A program made the position numbers and the translations under genes. The notes below the pieces were generated by a model. It saw only the letters and a program-made list of their open reading frames with translations, had not been told where the DNA came from and searched no databases. From Aurantimonas aggregata (GTDB taxonomy: Bacteria > Pseudomonadota > Alphaproteobacteria > Rhizobiales > Rhizobiaceae): DNA of 64,000 nt. Each line of letters opens with the position of its first letter. Within the stretch, counting starts at the first letter, position 1. Shown here in pieces: positions 17,267-26,821 of this stretch. Location: NCBI RefSeq assembly GCF_010500835.1, contig NZ_JAAAMJ010000014.1, forward strand, positions 1 to 64,000, written 5' to 3'.

Positions 17267-18621
17267 GCCGCAGCTCTCCTGTCTGGACCGCCGATCGCGG
17301 CAAGGTCCTTCGCGATAGTCGCTAGACCTTCCACCCGCAGACGGATGTCGGCGCCTTCAAGGCCGACATCCACCCGCTCGACCAAGAGCTGGATGATCCG
17401 CGCCTGCTCGGCCGGGAAGAGCTCATCCCAAAGCGGTTCCAACCGTGCCAGCGGCTGGCGGACATCCTCCTCCGTGAGGTCTTCGATCTCGCTGCGCGCC
17501 GCACGCCACGCACCGATCACCACCTCCGGGGTCACCAGCAGTCCCCGCACCTGCGCGATGACCGCCGCCTCGATCTCGCCGGCGGGAATACGGCGGAGCG
17601 GACAGGCGGCCGCCCTGCCCTCCTTCAGGACCGACTGGCTGACATAGTAGCGGTAGAGCCGGCCCCGCCGTCTCGTGTGCGTCGGCGACATCGCCGCCCC
17701 GGTGGGACCGAAGATCAGGCCCTTGAGGAGCGCCGGCGTCTGCGCACGGGTGCGTGTGGCACGGCTGCCGGCGTTGCCGGCAAGGATCGCCTGCACCTTG
17801 TCGAACTGGGTTCGGCTGATGATTGCCTGGTGCTCGCCCGGATAGGCCGTGCCCTTGTGCACCGCCTCACCGACATAGACGCGATTGTTGATCAGCTTGT
17901 AGATGTCGCCCTTGTCGATCAGTCGGCCGCGCTTGGTGCGTACTCCCCCACCGCGCAACTGGTTCGCCAGCGTGGTCGCCGATCCAACCGCGATAAAGCG
18001 TTCGAAGATCCTCCGCACCAGCGCCGCTTCCGAGGCGTTGATGACGAGCTTGCGGTCCTTCACGTCGTAGCCGAGCGGCGGGTGGCCGCCCATCCACATC
18101 CCACGCTTGCGTGACGCCGCCACCTTGTCGCGGATGCGCTCGCCAATCACCTCGCGCTCGAACTGGGCGAACGACAAAAGCACGTTCAGCGTCAGCCGGC
18201 CCATCGAGGTGGTGGTGTTGAACGACTGGGTGACGGCAACGAAGGTGACGCCGGTGCGGTCGAACACTTCGACGAGCCTGGCAAAATCCATCAGCGAGCG
18301 CGACAGGCGGTCGATCTTGTAGACCACCACCACATCCACTAGCCCGGCCTCGATATCGGCGAGCAGCCGCTCCAGCGCCGGGCGCTTGAGCGTACCGCCG
18401 GAGACGCCGCCATCATCATAGCGGTCGGGGACCAACACCCAGCCCTCGGCCTTCTGGCTGGCGATATAGGCTTCACAGGCCTCGCGCTGCGCGTCGAGGC
18501 TGTTGAAGGCCATGTCGAGACCTTCCTCGCTCGACTTGCGCGTGTAGACCGCGCAGCGCTTCTTCAGCACGGGCGCCGCACGCGATGCCGATGCAGCTTT
18601 TGAGGTCGTCGACTTCACCAT
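17263..18621 (-). CDS. Large serine recombinase (resolvase/invertase family)
   Basis: 452 residues from the ATG at 18621, which directly follows the DUF2924 stop; an ATG at 18642 is also in frame. The N-terminal resolvase domain has RCAVYTRKSSEEG with the nucleophilic Ser at about 30, YDDGGVSGGTLKRP, YKIDRLSRS, and the E-helix start FAQFEREVIGERI. Next come the Recombinase domain (PPLGYDVKDRKLVIN to NRVYVGEAVHKG) and a zinc-ribbon-like segment (LLKGLIFGPTGAAMSPTH), in which the usual Cys pairs are missing. The C-terminus is short of the coiled coil seen in many integrases. It probably once moved the surrounding element. Confidence 0.93.
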   Translation of the reverse strand: MVKSTTSKAASASRAAPVLKKRCAVYTRKSSEEGLDMAFNSLDAQREACEAYIASQKAEGWVLVPDRYDDGGVSGGTLKRPALERLLADIEAGLVDVVVVYKIDRLSRSLMDFARLVEVFDRTGVTFVAVTQSFNTTTSMGRLTLNVLLSFAQFEREVIGERIRDKVAASRKRGMWMGGHPPLGYDVKDRKLVINASEAALVRRIFERFIAVGSATTLANQLRGGGVRTKRGRLIDKGDIYKLINNRVYVGEAVHKGTAYPGEHQAIISRTQFDKVQAILAGNAGSRATRTRAQTPALLKGLIFGPTGAAMSPTHTRRRGRLYRYYVSQSVLKEGRAAACPLRRIPAGEIEAAVIAQVRGLLVTPEVVIGAWRAARSEIEDLTEEDVRQPLARLEPLWDELFPAEQARIIQLLVERVDVGLEGADIRLRVEGLATIAKDLAAIGGPDRRAAA

Positions 18622-18625
18622 CGCC

Positions 18626-19105
18626 TTACCCGTTCTTCCCATGGTTCTTCAGGCCGAAGAAGGTCCAGCCGTTCCAGCGTGTGCCGGCGATCGCGCGAGC
18701 CACCGAGGAGAGGCTCTTGTACGGTCGCCCCTGCCACTCGTAGCCGTCGACAAGCACCGTCACCTGGTGCTCGGTCCCCTGCCACTCGCGGACCAGCCTG
18801 GTGCCGGCGATCGGTCGATCATCGGTGCGCCGGCCTCGCACGGCGGTCTTGCCGCCATCCAGTTGCTCGCCCAGGGCGTTCAGCCGCTCCCGCGTCTCTC
18901 GGGAGAGGCCGCCATAAGCCAGCTCCTGGAGGCGATAGGCGAGCCGGCTTTCGAGGAAGCGGCGGCTATACGGTGGCGGCTCCGTCTCGAAGACCTCTCG
19001 CCAGCGCTGCTTCAGTTCGGCAGCCGAGGCGCCCTTCAGCGCGGCGACCTGAGCCAGCACGCTTGCCTGTGGCGACTGGGCTGGTCGAGAAGCAGCAGCG
19101 GTCAT
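18626..19105 (-). CDS. DUF2924 family protein
   Basis: 159 residues from the ATG at 19105 (GGAG upstream). It shows the DUF2924 pattern LKQRWREVFETEPPPYSRRFLESRLAYRLQELAYGGL, a GTRLVREW segment and the C-terminal GRPYKSLSSVARAIAGTRWNG with FFGL, each shown here as short recognised pieces of one domain. The family has no assigned biochemical function, but it is repeatedly found immediately upstream of serine recombinases in phage-like islands, as here. It is probably a helper of the integration module. Confidence 0.85.
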   Translation of the reverse strand: MTAAASRPAQSPQASVLAQVAALKGASAAELKQRWREVFETEPPPYSRRFLESRLAYRLQELAYGGLSRETRERLNALGEQLDGGKTAVRGRRTDDRPIAGTRLVREWQGTEHQVTVLVDGYEWQGRPYKSLSSVARAIAGTRWNGWTFFGLKNHGKNG

Positions 19106-19205
19106 CGAGGAATCTCCGTTTCGGACGTTTCGACTGACGCTCTGTGCGAAAGCGATGTCCACGTCGGTCCGGCCAGGCTCGGCAAGGAAAGGCGAACTGT
19201 CTCCG

Positions 19206-19358
19206 TCAATCCTCATCCGTGGCGACCGCACAGCCGTCACGCTCGGCCTGCCTGGCATTGAGGCGCACCAGTCCGGCGGCCAGCAGCCGCGCCACCTCTG
19301 CCAGGCGCTCAGCCGCACTCATCGCGGCCGGGCTCAATCCGTTCGGTCCAGCGTTCAT
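19206..19358 (-). CDS. Small hypothetical protein of recombinase module
   Basis: 50 residues from the ATG at 19358, consisting of one predicted amphipathic helix (AERLAEVARLLAAGLVRLNARQ) and an acidic tail. Very similar short proteins precede DUF2924-recombinase pairs in other alphaproteobacterial islands. The frame is open further upstream, but that part is Pro/Ser/Arg-rich and not protein-like. The function is unknown. Confidence 0.55.
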   Translation of the reverse strand: MNAGPNGLSPAAMSAAERLAEVARLLAAGLVRLNARQAERDGCAVATDED

Positions 19359-19914
19359 TTCGTTCACCGATGCTAGCTGTGCGGCGCACGCCAGCGCGCC
19401 CCGCGGCTCCGGTGTCCCAGAAGCGCGAGGTGCGGGCGGTTGCCTCACCCATGAAGGCGATCTCAGCCCCGGCGTGTCCGAGGACCTGAGATCGCGTGAT
19501 GTCGTAAATTGCCTATTGCCATGCCGCTCAGCGGGAGCTGGGGCTGACGGTTCGGGTCCAAGCGACCCGGCAGATCGTGATGCTCGCCTTCCAAGGGCGC
19601 TACCCCGGGGAGAAAGCGTTACGAGCGATGAGTGGCCCGCTCCAGGGCCCGACGACGCCGCGAAGAGTTGTCGTCGCAACGCAGCCCTCAGCAGGCAGTC
19701 AACGCGGGGTTACCCAGGTCAACCGGGTCAACCCGGTCAACCTTGCATTTTGCGCGTATAACTGGCGACGTTTGGGGGGCTCGGCGCACCGCCACGCGGC
19801 CAAGCCCGGATACGGTCCCTAACCGGGGGGCGGGGTCCGGGGGTGTCGCCCGGTCGCCACTCCTCGAAACTGTCTCCGCGCCGCCACAGCTGCGGCGGCG
19901 AGGGCGCTGAGGCC
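19359..19914. other. Control region or spacer in the mobile-element remnant
   Basis: These 556 bases carry no convincing gene. They separate the tail-protein-like fragment from the recombinase module, both on the minus strand, so the promoter of the module should lie here. The only clear structure is the 9-base direct repeat at 19717-19743. Confidence 0.4.
19717..19743. repeat. Three 9-bp direct repeats
   Basis: GGTCAACC occurs three times with a period of exactly 9 bases (19717, 19726, 19735). Read on the minus strand it is GGTTGACC, and each copy contains TTGAC. It sits upstream of the recombinase module and may be an iterated binding site for a regulator. Confidence 0.7.
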
Positions 19915-20592
19915 TCAGCTCATAACGCCATTGGTCATCCGCTGGACCTCGCGGTCGAGGCGCGGCGGCAGACGCTGGCCGATCGTCGAGGTGAAGGCCT
20001 CGGCCGTCTGGCCCTTCACCATCTCGGCAGGAATGATCACCCCCGAAACCTGCACCTCGAGCGGATACCGCCCCGAGCCGACCCGCTTCATGACGTTGCC
20101 GCCATACTTGCCGATCGCCTTCCGGTTCGGGAACCGCCCGCCCTTCAGGAACGTGCCGGCAAACACCTGACGCTTGCCGAACGGCGCCGCCGAGACACCG
20201 CGCCGGGTCTCGCGAGCGGCGAAGTACTTCAGCGCGATATCGTCGCCGGCGGAGTCCATCCGGTAGCGCAGCGTCGCCGGGCTCGAGGGCGACACCTTCA
20301 CCGCCCGCACGATTACGTCGCGCTTCAGCCCGGTCTGCTTGGCGAGCGCGCGTCGCACCTGGGTGCGGGCGATCTTGCCAGTGTGGTTCAACGCCCGGCT
20401 CGCGATCGCCAGCCCGCGGGCGTGGCAATCCGCCCGTTCCTTATCCGTCAGTCGGCAGCCGTCCTCGAGCACCAGGTCAGCCAGCACGTTGTAGTCTGGC
20501 GACGGGTCGAAGCTGGCATCGGCCAGCGCCGCCACCGCCTCGCCGACCGTCACCGCGTCCTCGTGCGGCGTGTCCGGAAACGATCTGGGCAA
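19915..20592 (-). pseudogene. Phage minor tail protein Z-like fragment
   Basis: The C-terminal 150 residues resemble the phage minor tail protein Z family: ALNHTGKIARTQVRRALAKQ, KYFAARETRRGVSAAPFG, GTFLKGGRFPNRKAIGKYGG, SGVIIPAEMVKGQ and a DREVQRM end. The first 70 residues (with SPDYNVLADLVLEDG) do not resemble that family, and the only start at the 5' end is TTG. So the gene looks like a 5'-truncated tail gene fused to unrelated sequence. No other structural phage gene is adjacent, which fits a decayed prophage. The frame itself is open, so a chimeric protein could still be made. Confidence 0.6.
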
Positions 20593-20603
20593 GAACGTCC
20601 CGG

Positions 20604-21235
20604 TTTTTCGCCGACAGCGGCTTCGATAACCTGATCTATCTCAGCGTGACGCCGTCGACAGCCTCGATGGCGACGACGCTGCCGGAGGCCTGGACAAGCC
20701 ATTATCGCGACAGCGGATACGAGCAGATCGATCCCTTCCTCTCCTATTGCTGCGCCACCTTGACGCCAATCGGGACCGGGTCGGACTATTGCCCCGACTA
20801 CGACTATCTCTCCGGCAGGCAGCAGCAGCTCATCCACGAGGCGGCAGAGTTCGGATGAGAGCGGGTTTTTCCGCGACCGTCGGCCCGATCGGGTCGGCGG
20901 GCGGCAGCGGCTGGAACCTCGGTTCGTCCCTCGATCGCAGGCAGGTCGAAGCCATCCGCGCCGAGAAGGAACCATTGCTGCGACTGGTGGCGATGTATGC
21001 GCATGAGCGTCTGCGCCATGCGCCGGATCCACATGCGCCGTCGCTGTCGCGTCGCGAGATCGAATGCCTTTCATGGCTGATGCACGGCAAGCGAGTGAAG
21101 GACATTGCCTTCCAGCTGAATCTGAGCTCCGCCGCCATCGAACTCTACGTCAAGAACGCCCGAACCAAGCTTAAGGCGCGGACTAGGGAGCAGGCGATCG
21201 CCAGGGCCATCATGCTCGGTCTGCTGCAGCCGTAA
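20604..21235 (+). pseudogene. LuxR-type autoinducer-binding regulator, truncated and frameshifted
   Basis: The frame begins in mid-domain at FFADSGFDNLIYLSVTP and continues TTLPEAWTSHYRDSGYEQIDPFL, typical of LuxR-family autoinducer-binding domains; no start codon or first 30 or so residues exist. At 20855 it ends in TGA after HEAAEFG, while the next frame starts with an overlapping ATG as MRAGFSATVG and runs through a complete LuxR helix-turn-helix (LSRREIECLSWLMHGKRVKDIAFQL). Adding one base at GGATGA would restore AEFGMRAGF. The 5' end directly abuts the tail-protein fragment, so rearrangement has removed it. A separate HTH-only protein from 20855 could still be translated. Confidence 0.8.
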
Positions 21236-21426
21236 AAACCGCCTCCGCCGCCATCCGGGGTTGGCGGCGTAGCTATGGCCGGTGTGGCGTCAGCGAATGG
21301 CCTCCCGACCTGCTGTCGGCCTGTGGACACGAGGTCAGGCGGCTAGTAGTCGCGGGAACTTGTCGACGATGGGCAACCGAACGACGGCTTGCACCGAGCC
21401 TGTCTCGGCGACCGCCGCCACCGCCT

Positions 21427-22389
21427 TCAAAGCGATGCCCGCCGCGCTTGCCTCGGGCTGTGGCCGAAGCGGCGCTTGAAGGAACGCGACAGGGCGGCGC
21501 TCGAGGAGAAGCCGGACCGGACCGCGGCGTCGGCCACCGACAGGTCGGAGTCGACGATGAGCCGCCGGGCGGCATCGAGCCGCAGCGACATGTAGAAAGC
21601 GGCGGGCGAAATCTCGGCGCGCTTGACGAACAGGGTTTCCAGCGTACGCCGCGACGTCCCGATCCGCCGGGCGATCGTCGCGATCGTCAGCGGCGCCTCG
21701 ATATGCGATTCCATCATCTTGATGGCGGCGGCGAGCCGCGGCTCCTGCCGAGCCAAGCGCCCCAAAGAGACGGCAGGCTGACGCTGCGAGCCGGTCCGCA
21801 TGCCGTCGTAGACGTAGAGGCTGGCCACATCCAGCGACAGCTTGCGGCCCTGCCGCGCCTGGATCAGCGACAGGAGAAAGTCGAGCGCCGGCGCTGCCCC
21901 TCCCGTCGTCACGAACCGCCCGTCGAAGACCCAGCGGTCGGCCTTGGTCTGAACGCCGGGGAATTTTACTGCGTATTCCTCCAGATCCTCCCAGTGCGTC
22001 GTCGCCGCGCGGCCGTCGAGAAGCCCAGCGAGCGCCAGGATCCAGGGCCCCGCCTCGATGCCGCCGACGAAGGAAGCCTGTCGGGCGGCGAGGTTGACGG
22101 CCTGCATCAGGGCGGCCGTGGCGTGCTCGAACACGTTGAACGCCGCGACCACCACGAAAAGGTCGCAGCGCATCGTCGGCTCGAGCCTGCCGTCCACCCG
22201 GATCGTCAGGCCGCAACTCGTCGTCGGGTCGCATCCGTCCAGCGAAACGACCCGGTGCCGATAACAGAGCCGACCGGAAATGCGGTTGGCCGCGCGCAAT
22301 GGATCGAGCGTCGCGGCGAGCGACATCAGGGACGCGTCCGGCAGGACCAGCAGCGTCACGTCGAGAACATCGTCGGTCGGCTGGAACAA
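21427..22389 (-). CDS. cdhR: GlxA/AraC family regulator, probable carnitine regulator CdhR
   Basis: 320 residues with a DJ-1/PfpI-like N-terminal sensor domain ([54 protein letters not shown]) and a C-terminal AraC-type double helix-turn-helix ([45 protein letters not shown]). This architecture is shared by GbdR, SouR and CdhR, which activate betaine, sarcosine and carnitine catabolism. It is divergent from the carnitine degradation genes, as cdhR is in Pseudomonas. The assignment to carnitine rests on those neighbours. The 94-base gap before cdhC is its likely target. Confidence 0.87.
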   Translation of the reverse strand: MFQPTDDVLDVTLLVLPDASLMSLAATLDPLRAANRISGRLCYRHRVVSLDGCDPTTSCGLTIRVDGRLEPTMRCDLFVVVAAFNVFEHATAALMQAVNLAARQASFVGGIEAGPWILALAGLLDGRAATTHWEDLEEYAVKFPGVQTKADRWVFDGRFVTTGGAAPALDFLLSLIQARQGRKLSLDVASLYVYDGMRTGSQRQPAVSLGRLARQEPRLAAAIKMMESHIEAPLTIATIARRIGTSRRTLETLFVKRAEISPAAFYMSLRLDAARRLIVDSDLSVADAAVRSGFSSSAALSRSFKRRFGHSPRQARRASL

Positions 22390-22403
22390 GGGTTTCGCAC
22401 TCG

Positions 22404-22414
22404 ATCAAATTGAT
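22404..22414. promoter_or_regulatory. Candidate CdhR operator
   Basis: ATCAAATTGAT is an inverted repeat (ATCAA/TTGAT around one base) in the 94-base gap between divergent cdhR and cdhC. It is the only clear symmetry there. The assignment is by position only, and AraC-type regulators often use direct repeats instead. Confidence 0.3.
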
Positions 22415-22483
22415 TTCGCAACGAGCCAAGCAGAGCCGGGCCGGTTGCGTCAATCTTCCTCGAGCAGACGACGAGGTCAGACG

Positions 22484-23389
22484 ATGCCGCTCCATCCCAA
22501 CCGCGAAGTCTTCATCACCTGTGCCGTCACCGGCGCCGGCGACACGACGGGACGCTCCGACAAGGTGCCGGTCACGCCCGCCGAGATCGCCGCGAGTGCC
22601 GTCGAGGCCGCCCGGGCCGGCGCTGCGGTCGCCCATATCCATGTCCGCGATCCGGACACCGGCAAGCCGTCCCGCGATCCGGCGCTCTATCGCGACGTGG
22701 TGGAACGGGTCGCGGCCTACGGCGTCGACGTGGTGCTGAACCTCACGGCCGGCATGGGCGGCGATCTCGTGCTGGGATCGGCCGAACAGCCTCTGCCCCT
22801 GTCGGTCGACGGGACGGACATGGTCGGCGCCGAGGAGCGGCTCCTCCATATCGCCGAACTGCGGCCGGAAATCTGCACGCTCGATTGCGGCTCGATGAAT
22901 TTCGGCGAGGGCGACTACGTGATGACCAACACGCCGGCCATGCTGAAGGCGATGGCCGTGCGCATCCGCGAACTGGGTGTCCGGCCGGAGATCGAGGTGT
23001 TCGACAGCGGCCACCTTGTCCTCGCCAAGTGGCTGAAGGCGCAGGGTCTGATCGACGATCCGGTGATGCTGCAGCTCTGCATGGGCATTCCCTGGGGCGC
23101 ACCCGACGACATCCAGACCCTGATGGCGATGGTCGCGAACCTGCCGCCCGACTGGACCTTCTCGGCCTTCTCCATCGGCCGCAACCAGCTGCCCTACGCG
23201 GCGATGGCGATCCTCGCCGGCGGCAACGTCCGCGTCGGGCTGGAGGACAATATCTGGCTCGACAAGGGCGTGCTGGCCACCAACGGCGCGCTGGTCGAAC
23301 GGGCAATCAAAATTGCCGAAGCCATGGGCAGCCGCATCCTGTCGCCCGCCGACGTGCGGGAACGGCTGAAGCTGGAGCGTCGATGGTGA
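22484..23389 (+). CDS. cdhC: 3-dehydrocarnitine cleavage enzyme (BKACE family)
   Basis: 301 residues from the ATG at 22484. BKACE enzymes use a zinc ion to condense a beta-keto acid with acetyl-CoA and split it. The 3-dehydrocarnitine member yields glycine-betainyl-CoA and acetoacetate. Family features are [30 protein letters not shown] (zinc-binding HxH), [32 protein letters not shown] and VRVGLEDN with the conserved Arg and Glu. The next gene encodes the carnitine dehydrogenase that supplies the substrate, so the substrate assignment is well supported by context. Confidence 0.92.
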   Translation: MPLHPNREVFITCAVTGAGDTTGRSDKVPVTPAEIAASAVEAARAGAAVAHIHVRDPDTGKPSRDPALYRDVVERVAAYGVDVVLNLTAGMGGDLVLGSAEQPLPLSVDGTDMVGAEERLLHIAELRPEICTLDCGSMNFGEGDYVMTNTPAMLKAMAVRIRELGVRPEIEVFDSGHLVLAKWLKAQGLIDDPVMLQLCMGIPWGAPDDIQTLMAMVANLPPDWTFSAFSIGRNQLPYAAMAILAGGNVRVGLEDNIWLDKGVLATNGALVERAIKIAEAMGSRILSPADVRERLKLERRW

Positions 23390-24966
23390 CCCGCGCGCCG
23401 GAGCCTCGGGAAGATACCGTTATTGCGCGGCAAGATCTTCGCCGCGTCGCCTGCATCGGCGGCGGCGTCATCGGCGGCGGCTGGGTCGCCCGCTTCCTCC
23501 TCGCCGGCATCGACGTCGCGGTCCACGACCCGCATCCGGACGCAGAGCGGATCGTCCGCGAGGTCCTCGCCAATGGGCAACGCGCCTATGCCCGGCTGAC
23601 GCAGGCGCCGCTTCCCGCCCCCGGCACCCTCACCTTCCATGCCACGATCGAGGCAGCGATCGCCGGCGCGGACTGGATCCAGGAGAGCGTGCCGGAGCGG
23701 CTCGACCTCAAGCGCGGCGTCCTGGCGGCGATCGATGCCGCCTGCCCGGCGCATGCGCTGATCGGCTCGTCGACCTCCGGCCTCCTGCCGAGCGATCTCC
23801 AGGCCGGCCTGACCCGTCCCGGGCGCTTCTTCGTCGCCCATCCCTACAACCCGGTCTATCTCCTGCCGCTGGTCGAGATCGTTCCCGGCTCCCTAACGGA
23901 TCCGCAGACGGTGGCGGACGCGGTCGCCCTCCTCGCGCCGACCGGCATGAAGGGCGTGCCGATCGCCAAGGAGATCGATGCCTTTGTCGGCGACCGACTG
24001 CTCGAGGCGCTCTGGCGCGAGGCGCTGTGGCTGATCCAGGACGACATCTGCGACGTGGAAACCCTGGACGACGTCATCCGCTACTCCTTCGGCTTGCGCT
24101 GGGCCCAGATGGGCCTGTTCCAGACCTATCGCATCGCCGGCGGGGAAGCCGGCATGCGGCATTTTCTGGGGCAGTTCGGCCCGGCGCTGAAATGGCCCTG
24201 GACGAAGCTCACCGACGTCGTCGACCTCGACGAGGCGCTGGTCGAGAAGATCGCCGCGCAATCGGATGCGCAGAACGAGGGCCTGTCGCTTCGCCGGCTC
24301 GAAGAGATCCGCGACGAGAACCTCGTCGGCATCCTGCAGGCGCTGAAAGGCGCCGACGAAGGCCGCGGCTGGGGGGCCGGCAAGCTGCTCGCCGCCTTCG
24401 AGGGCGATCTGTGGCGCAAGGCGCAGGCCGCGAGCCCCGACGAGGACGACCCTGTCCCCGCTCGCCTGTCCGCCCGGGTGGAGCCGAGCTGGGTGGACTA
24501 TAACGGCCACATGACCGAGCATCGCTATCTGCAGGTCTTCGGCGATACGACGGATGTCCTGCTTCGCCGGATCGGGGTCGACGCCGCCTATGTCGAAGCG
24601 GGGGCAAGCTACTACACGGTCGAGACGCATCTGCGTCATCTGGGCGAGGCGCGGCTTGGGGAGGACCTGGCCTGCCGCACGCAGATCCTTTCCTTCGACG
24701 ACAAGCGGTTGCATCTCTTCCACGTGCTGACCCGAGCGGGAATCGATGAACCGATCGCCACAGCCGAACAGATGCTCCTGCATGTCGACCGGGCCAGCGG
24801 GCGAGCGGCGGCGGCCCCTGAGGCGGTCCTCTCCCGACTTGCCGGCCTAGTCGAAAGGCAGCCGTCCACCACAATGCCGGAGGGAGCCGGCCGGGCCGTC
24901 AGCCCGGCGAAGCGGCAAAGCGATCATTCGCCAGTACATGAGCAGGTGAGCGATCGACGACACTGA
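23383..24966 (+). CDS. cdhAB: L-carnitine dehydrogenase fused to betainyl-CoA thioesterase
   Basis: 527 residues from the ATG at 23383, overlapping cdhC by seven bases. Residues about 20-330 are a 3-hydroxyacyl-CoA dehydrogenase-like fold: [17 protein letters not shown] (NAD-binding), [41 protein letters not shown] and [17 protein letters not shown]. From about 365 a hotdog thioesterase follows, with [11 protein letters not shown] holding the likely catalytic Asp. The fusion oxidises L-carnitine to 3-dehydrocarnitine and hydrolyses betainyl-CoA made by CdhC, so two non-consecutive steps sit in one chain. Such fusions are known in rhizobia. Confidence 0.92.
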   Translation: MVTRAPEPREDTVIARQDLRRVACIGGGVIGGGWVARFLLAGIDVAVHDPHPDAERIVREVLANGQRAYARLTQAPLPAPGTLTFHATIEAAIAGADWIQESVPERLDLKRGVLAAIDAACPAHALIGSSTSGLLPSDLQAGLTRPGRFFVAHPYNPVYLLPLVEIVPGSLTDPQTVADAVALLAPTGMKGVPIAKEIDAFVGDRLLEALWREALWLIQDDICDVETLDDVIRYSFGLRWAQMGLFQTYRIAGGEAGMRHFLGQFGPALKWPWTKLTDVVDLDEALVEKIAAQSDAQNEGLSLRRLEEIRDENLVGILQALKGADEGRGWGAGKLLAAFEGDLWRKAQAASPDEDDPVPARLSARVEPSWVDYNGHMTEHRYLQVFGDTTDVLLRRIGVDAAYVEAGASYYTVETHLRHLGEARLGEDLACRTQILSFDDKRLHLFHVLTRAGIDEPIATAEQMLLHVDRASGRAAAAPEAVLSRLAGLVERQPSTTMPEGAGRAVSPAKRQSDHSPVHEQVSDRRH

Positions 24967-25024
24967 CGTTACCCGGCAGCATGCCAGTCACCGTCCACCA
25001 CCCCACCGAAAAGGAACCTCTGCC

Positions 25025-25963
25025 ATGATCAAGCTTCTGACCACCACGGCCGCCGCATCCCTGCTGATGCTCGGAACCGCCGTTGCGCAAGAGCCCGACA
25101 GCTGCCAGACCGTCCGCTACTCGGATCCGGGCTGGACGGACATCTCATCGACCAACGCGCTGCTGAAGGCGGTTCTGGAGCCGCTCGGCTACGAACCGGA
25201 AATCTCCACCCTGTCGGTTCCGATCACCTTTCGCGGCCTTGCCACCGATCAGCTCGACATCTTCCTTGGCAACTGGATGCCGGCTCAGACCGCGATCGTC
25301 GACCCGATGGTCGAGAGCGGCGAGCTGGAAGTCCTGAAGGTCAACCTTTCCGGCAATCGCTTCACCCTCGCCGTGCCGGCCTATGTCGCCGAAGCCGGGG
25401 TGACCTCCTTCGAGGATCTTGCGCCGAATGCCGAGAAGTTCGGCTCGCAGATCTACGGCATCGAGGCCGGCGCATCGGTGAACCAGAACATGCTGCGCAT
25501 GATCGAGGACGACGCCTTCGGCCTCGGCGACTGGACACTGGTGGAATCCAGCGAACAGGGCATGCTGACGCAGGTCGAACGGGCCGAAGGGGCCGAGGGC
25601 TGGGTCGTGTTCCCGGCCTGGGAGCCGCATCCGATGAACACCGAATATGAACTCACCTACCTCACCGGGGGAGACGAGTATTTCGGGCCGGACATGGGCT
25701 CGGCGCAGGTTCGCACCGGCGCGCGGACAGGCTTTGCCGAAGAATGCCCGAACCTGGCGAAGCTCCTCGACAACATGACGTTCTCGGTGGAGCTGGAGAA
25801 CGGCATGATGGCGCAGATCCTCAACGAGGGCATGTCGGCCGACGCGGCGGCCGAAGAGGCGCTGAAAGCCAGCCCGGAACTCCTCGACACCTGGCTGGAG
25901 GGCGTGACCGATTTCGCCGGCCAGCCTGGCCTTCCCGCCGTGAAGGCAAGCCTCGATCTATAA
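25025..25963 (+). CDS. caiX: Carnitine/choline/betaine ABC transporter binding protein (OpuAC fold)
   Basis: 312 residues with a signal peptide (MIKLLTTTAAASLLML, cleaved at AVAQ). The OpuAC/ChoX pattern is clear: VRYSDPGWTDISSTNALLKAVLEPLGYE, FRGLATDQLDIFLGNWMPAQ and WVVFPAWEPHPMN. The aromatic residues in these segments normally form the box that cages trimethylammonium groups. It follows the carnitine genes by 58 bases. No permease or ATPase gene is adjacent, so it must work with a transporter encoded elsewhere, as CaiX does with CbcWV in Pseudomonas. Confidence 0.88.
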   Translation: MIKLLTTTAAASLLMLGTAVAQEPDSCQTVRYSDPGWTDISSTNALLKAVLEPLGYEPEISTLSVPITFRGLATDQLDIFLGNWMPAQTAIVDPMVESGELEVLKVNLSGNRFTLAVPAYVAEAGVTSFEDLAPNAEKFGSQIYGIEAGASVNQNMLRMIEDDAFGLGDWTLVESSEQGMLTQVERAEGAEGWVVFPAWEPHPMNTEYELTYLTGGDEYFGPDMGSAQVRTGARTGFAEECPNLAKLLDNMTFSVELENGMMAQILNEGMSADAAAEEALKASPELLDTWLEGVTDFAGQPGLPAVKASLDL

Positions 25964-25982
25964 TTTCCTGCCATTTGTGAGG

Positions 25983-26007
25983 GCGGCGCTGGACACGGCG
26001 CCGCTTT
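25983..26007 (+). terminator. Rho-independent terminator after caiX
   Basis: GCGGCGC (25983-25989) pairs with GCGCCGC (25998-26004) around an 8-base loop and is followed by TTT. It lies 20 bases after the caiX stop and also faces the convergent phosphoesterase gene. Confidence 0.7.
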
Positions 26008-26062
26008 CCTTGGGACGCTCTCAACGACACAAGGAGCGCACGTCGCCCACGCCGCGGCCTCT

Positions 26063-26821
26063 TCAGGCCATGAAACTGACGAAGTGGACCGTGACGGTTG
26101 CGGCGTCGATGAAGACGACGCCGTAGGAGGGTGGCTCCAGCGAGGTCTCGAAACGGTTTTCGGAGAACAGCGCGGCCGATTGCTGGCAGGTGCCGAAGAG
26201 CGTGGTGAAGCCGATGCCGTTCCAGGTGCCGGCGCTGGGGCGGTGGACGTGGCCGGCGAAGATGTGCCGCACATTCTCGTGCCGCGCCAGCACCGCCGCG
26301 AAGCGCTCGGCGTCGGCGAGGCGCACCGCGTCGAGCGCCGGAACGTGTATCGGAAAGGGCGGGTGGTGCATGAAGACGAAGGCCGGGCGGCCGCCCGTGC
26401 CGGCGAGCGTCCGGTCGAGCCAGTGCAGCCGCTCCGGCGACAGGTGCCCTTCGACCCGCCCGGCCTCGAGCGTGTCGAGCAGGATCAGCCGGCCCTCGGC
26501 GGTATCGACGAAGCCCTGAAAGAAGCCGCCGTCGGGCGCTAGGGCGGGAAACGCCGCGGCGAAACGGCCGCGGTCGTCGTGATTGCCGAGCATCAGCCGG
26601 AACGGCAGGGCGAAGCCGCCGAGACGTTCGGCCAGCGCGGCATAGGCAGCCGGCTCGCCGTCATGGGTGAGGTCGCCGGTGACGATCACCAGGTCGACGT
26701 CGCCATGGTGCTTGGCGACATGGTCGAGGCAGGCATCGAGCCGTGCATGCGGGTCGAGCCCGAACAGCGTCTCGCCGGGCAGCGTCAGATGCGGGTCGGT
26801 GATCTGGATGAGCTTGATCAT
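26063..26821 (-). CDS. Metallophosphoesterase (class III phosphodiesterase, GpdQ/CpdA type)
   Basis: 252 residues. The binuclear metal site is complete: QITDPHLT (DxH), VTGDLTHDG (GDLT), LGNHDDRG (GNHD), FVFMHHPPF (H) and IFAGHVHRP (GHxH). This set defines the cAMP phosphodiesterase/glycerophosphodiesterase (GpdQ) class. It is the last gene of the minus-strand transporter operon and overlaps the LacI-family regulator by four bases. In that position it would hydrolyse an imported phosphodiester in the cytoplasm. A second enzyme of this class ends the divergent operon (37076-37900). Confidence 0.9.
   Translation of the reverse strand: MIKLIQITDPHLTLPGETLFGLDPHARLDACLDHVAKHHGDVDLVIVTGDLTHDGEPAAYAALAERLGGFALPFRLMLGNHDDRGRFAAAFPALAPDGGFFQGFVDTAEGRLILLDTLEAGRVEGHLSPERLHWLDRTLAGTGGRPAFVFMHHPPFPIHVPALDAVRLADAERFAAVLARHENVRHIFAGHVHRPSAGTWNGIGFTTLFGTCQQSAALFSENRFETSLEPPSYGVVFIDAATVTVHFVSFMA

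Noticed and set aside
19717-19743. A CRISPR array
   Set aside because: Only three units of 9 bases without unique spacers; too short and too regular for CRISPR.
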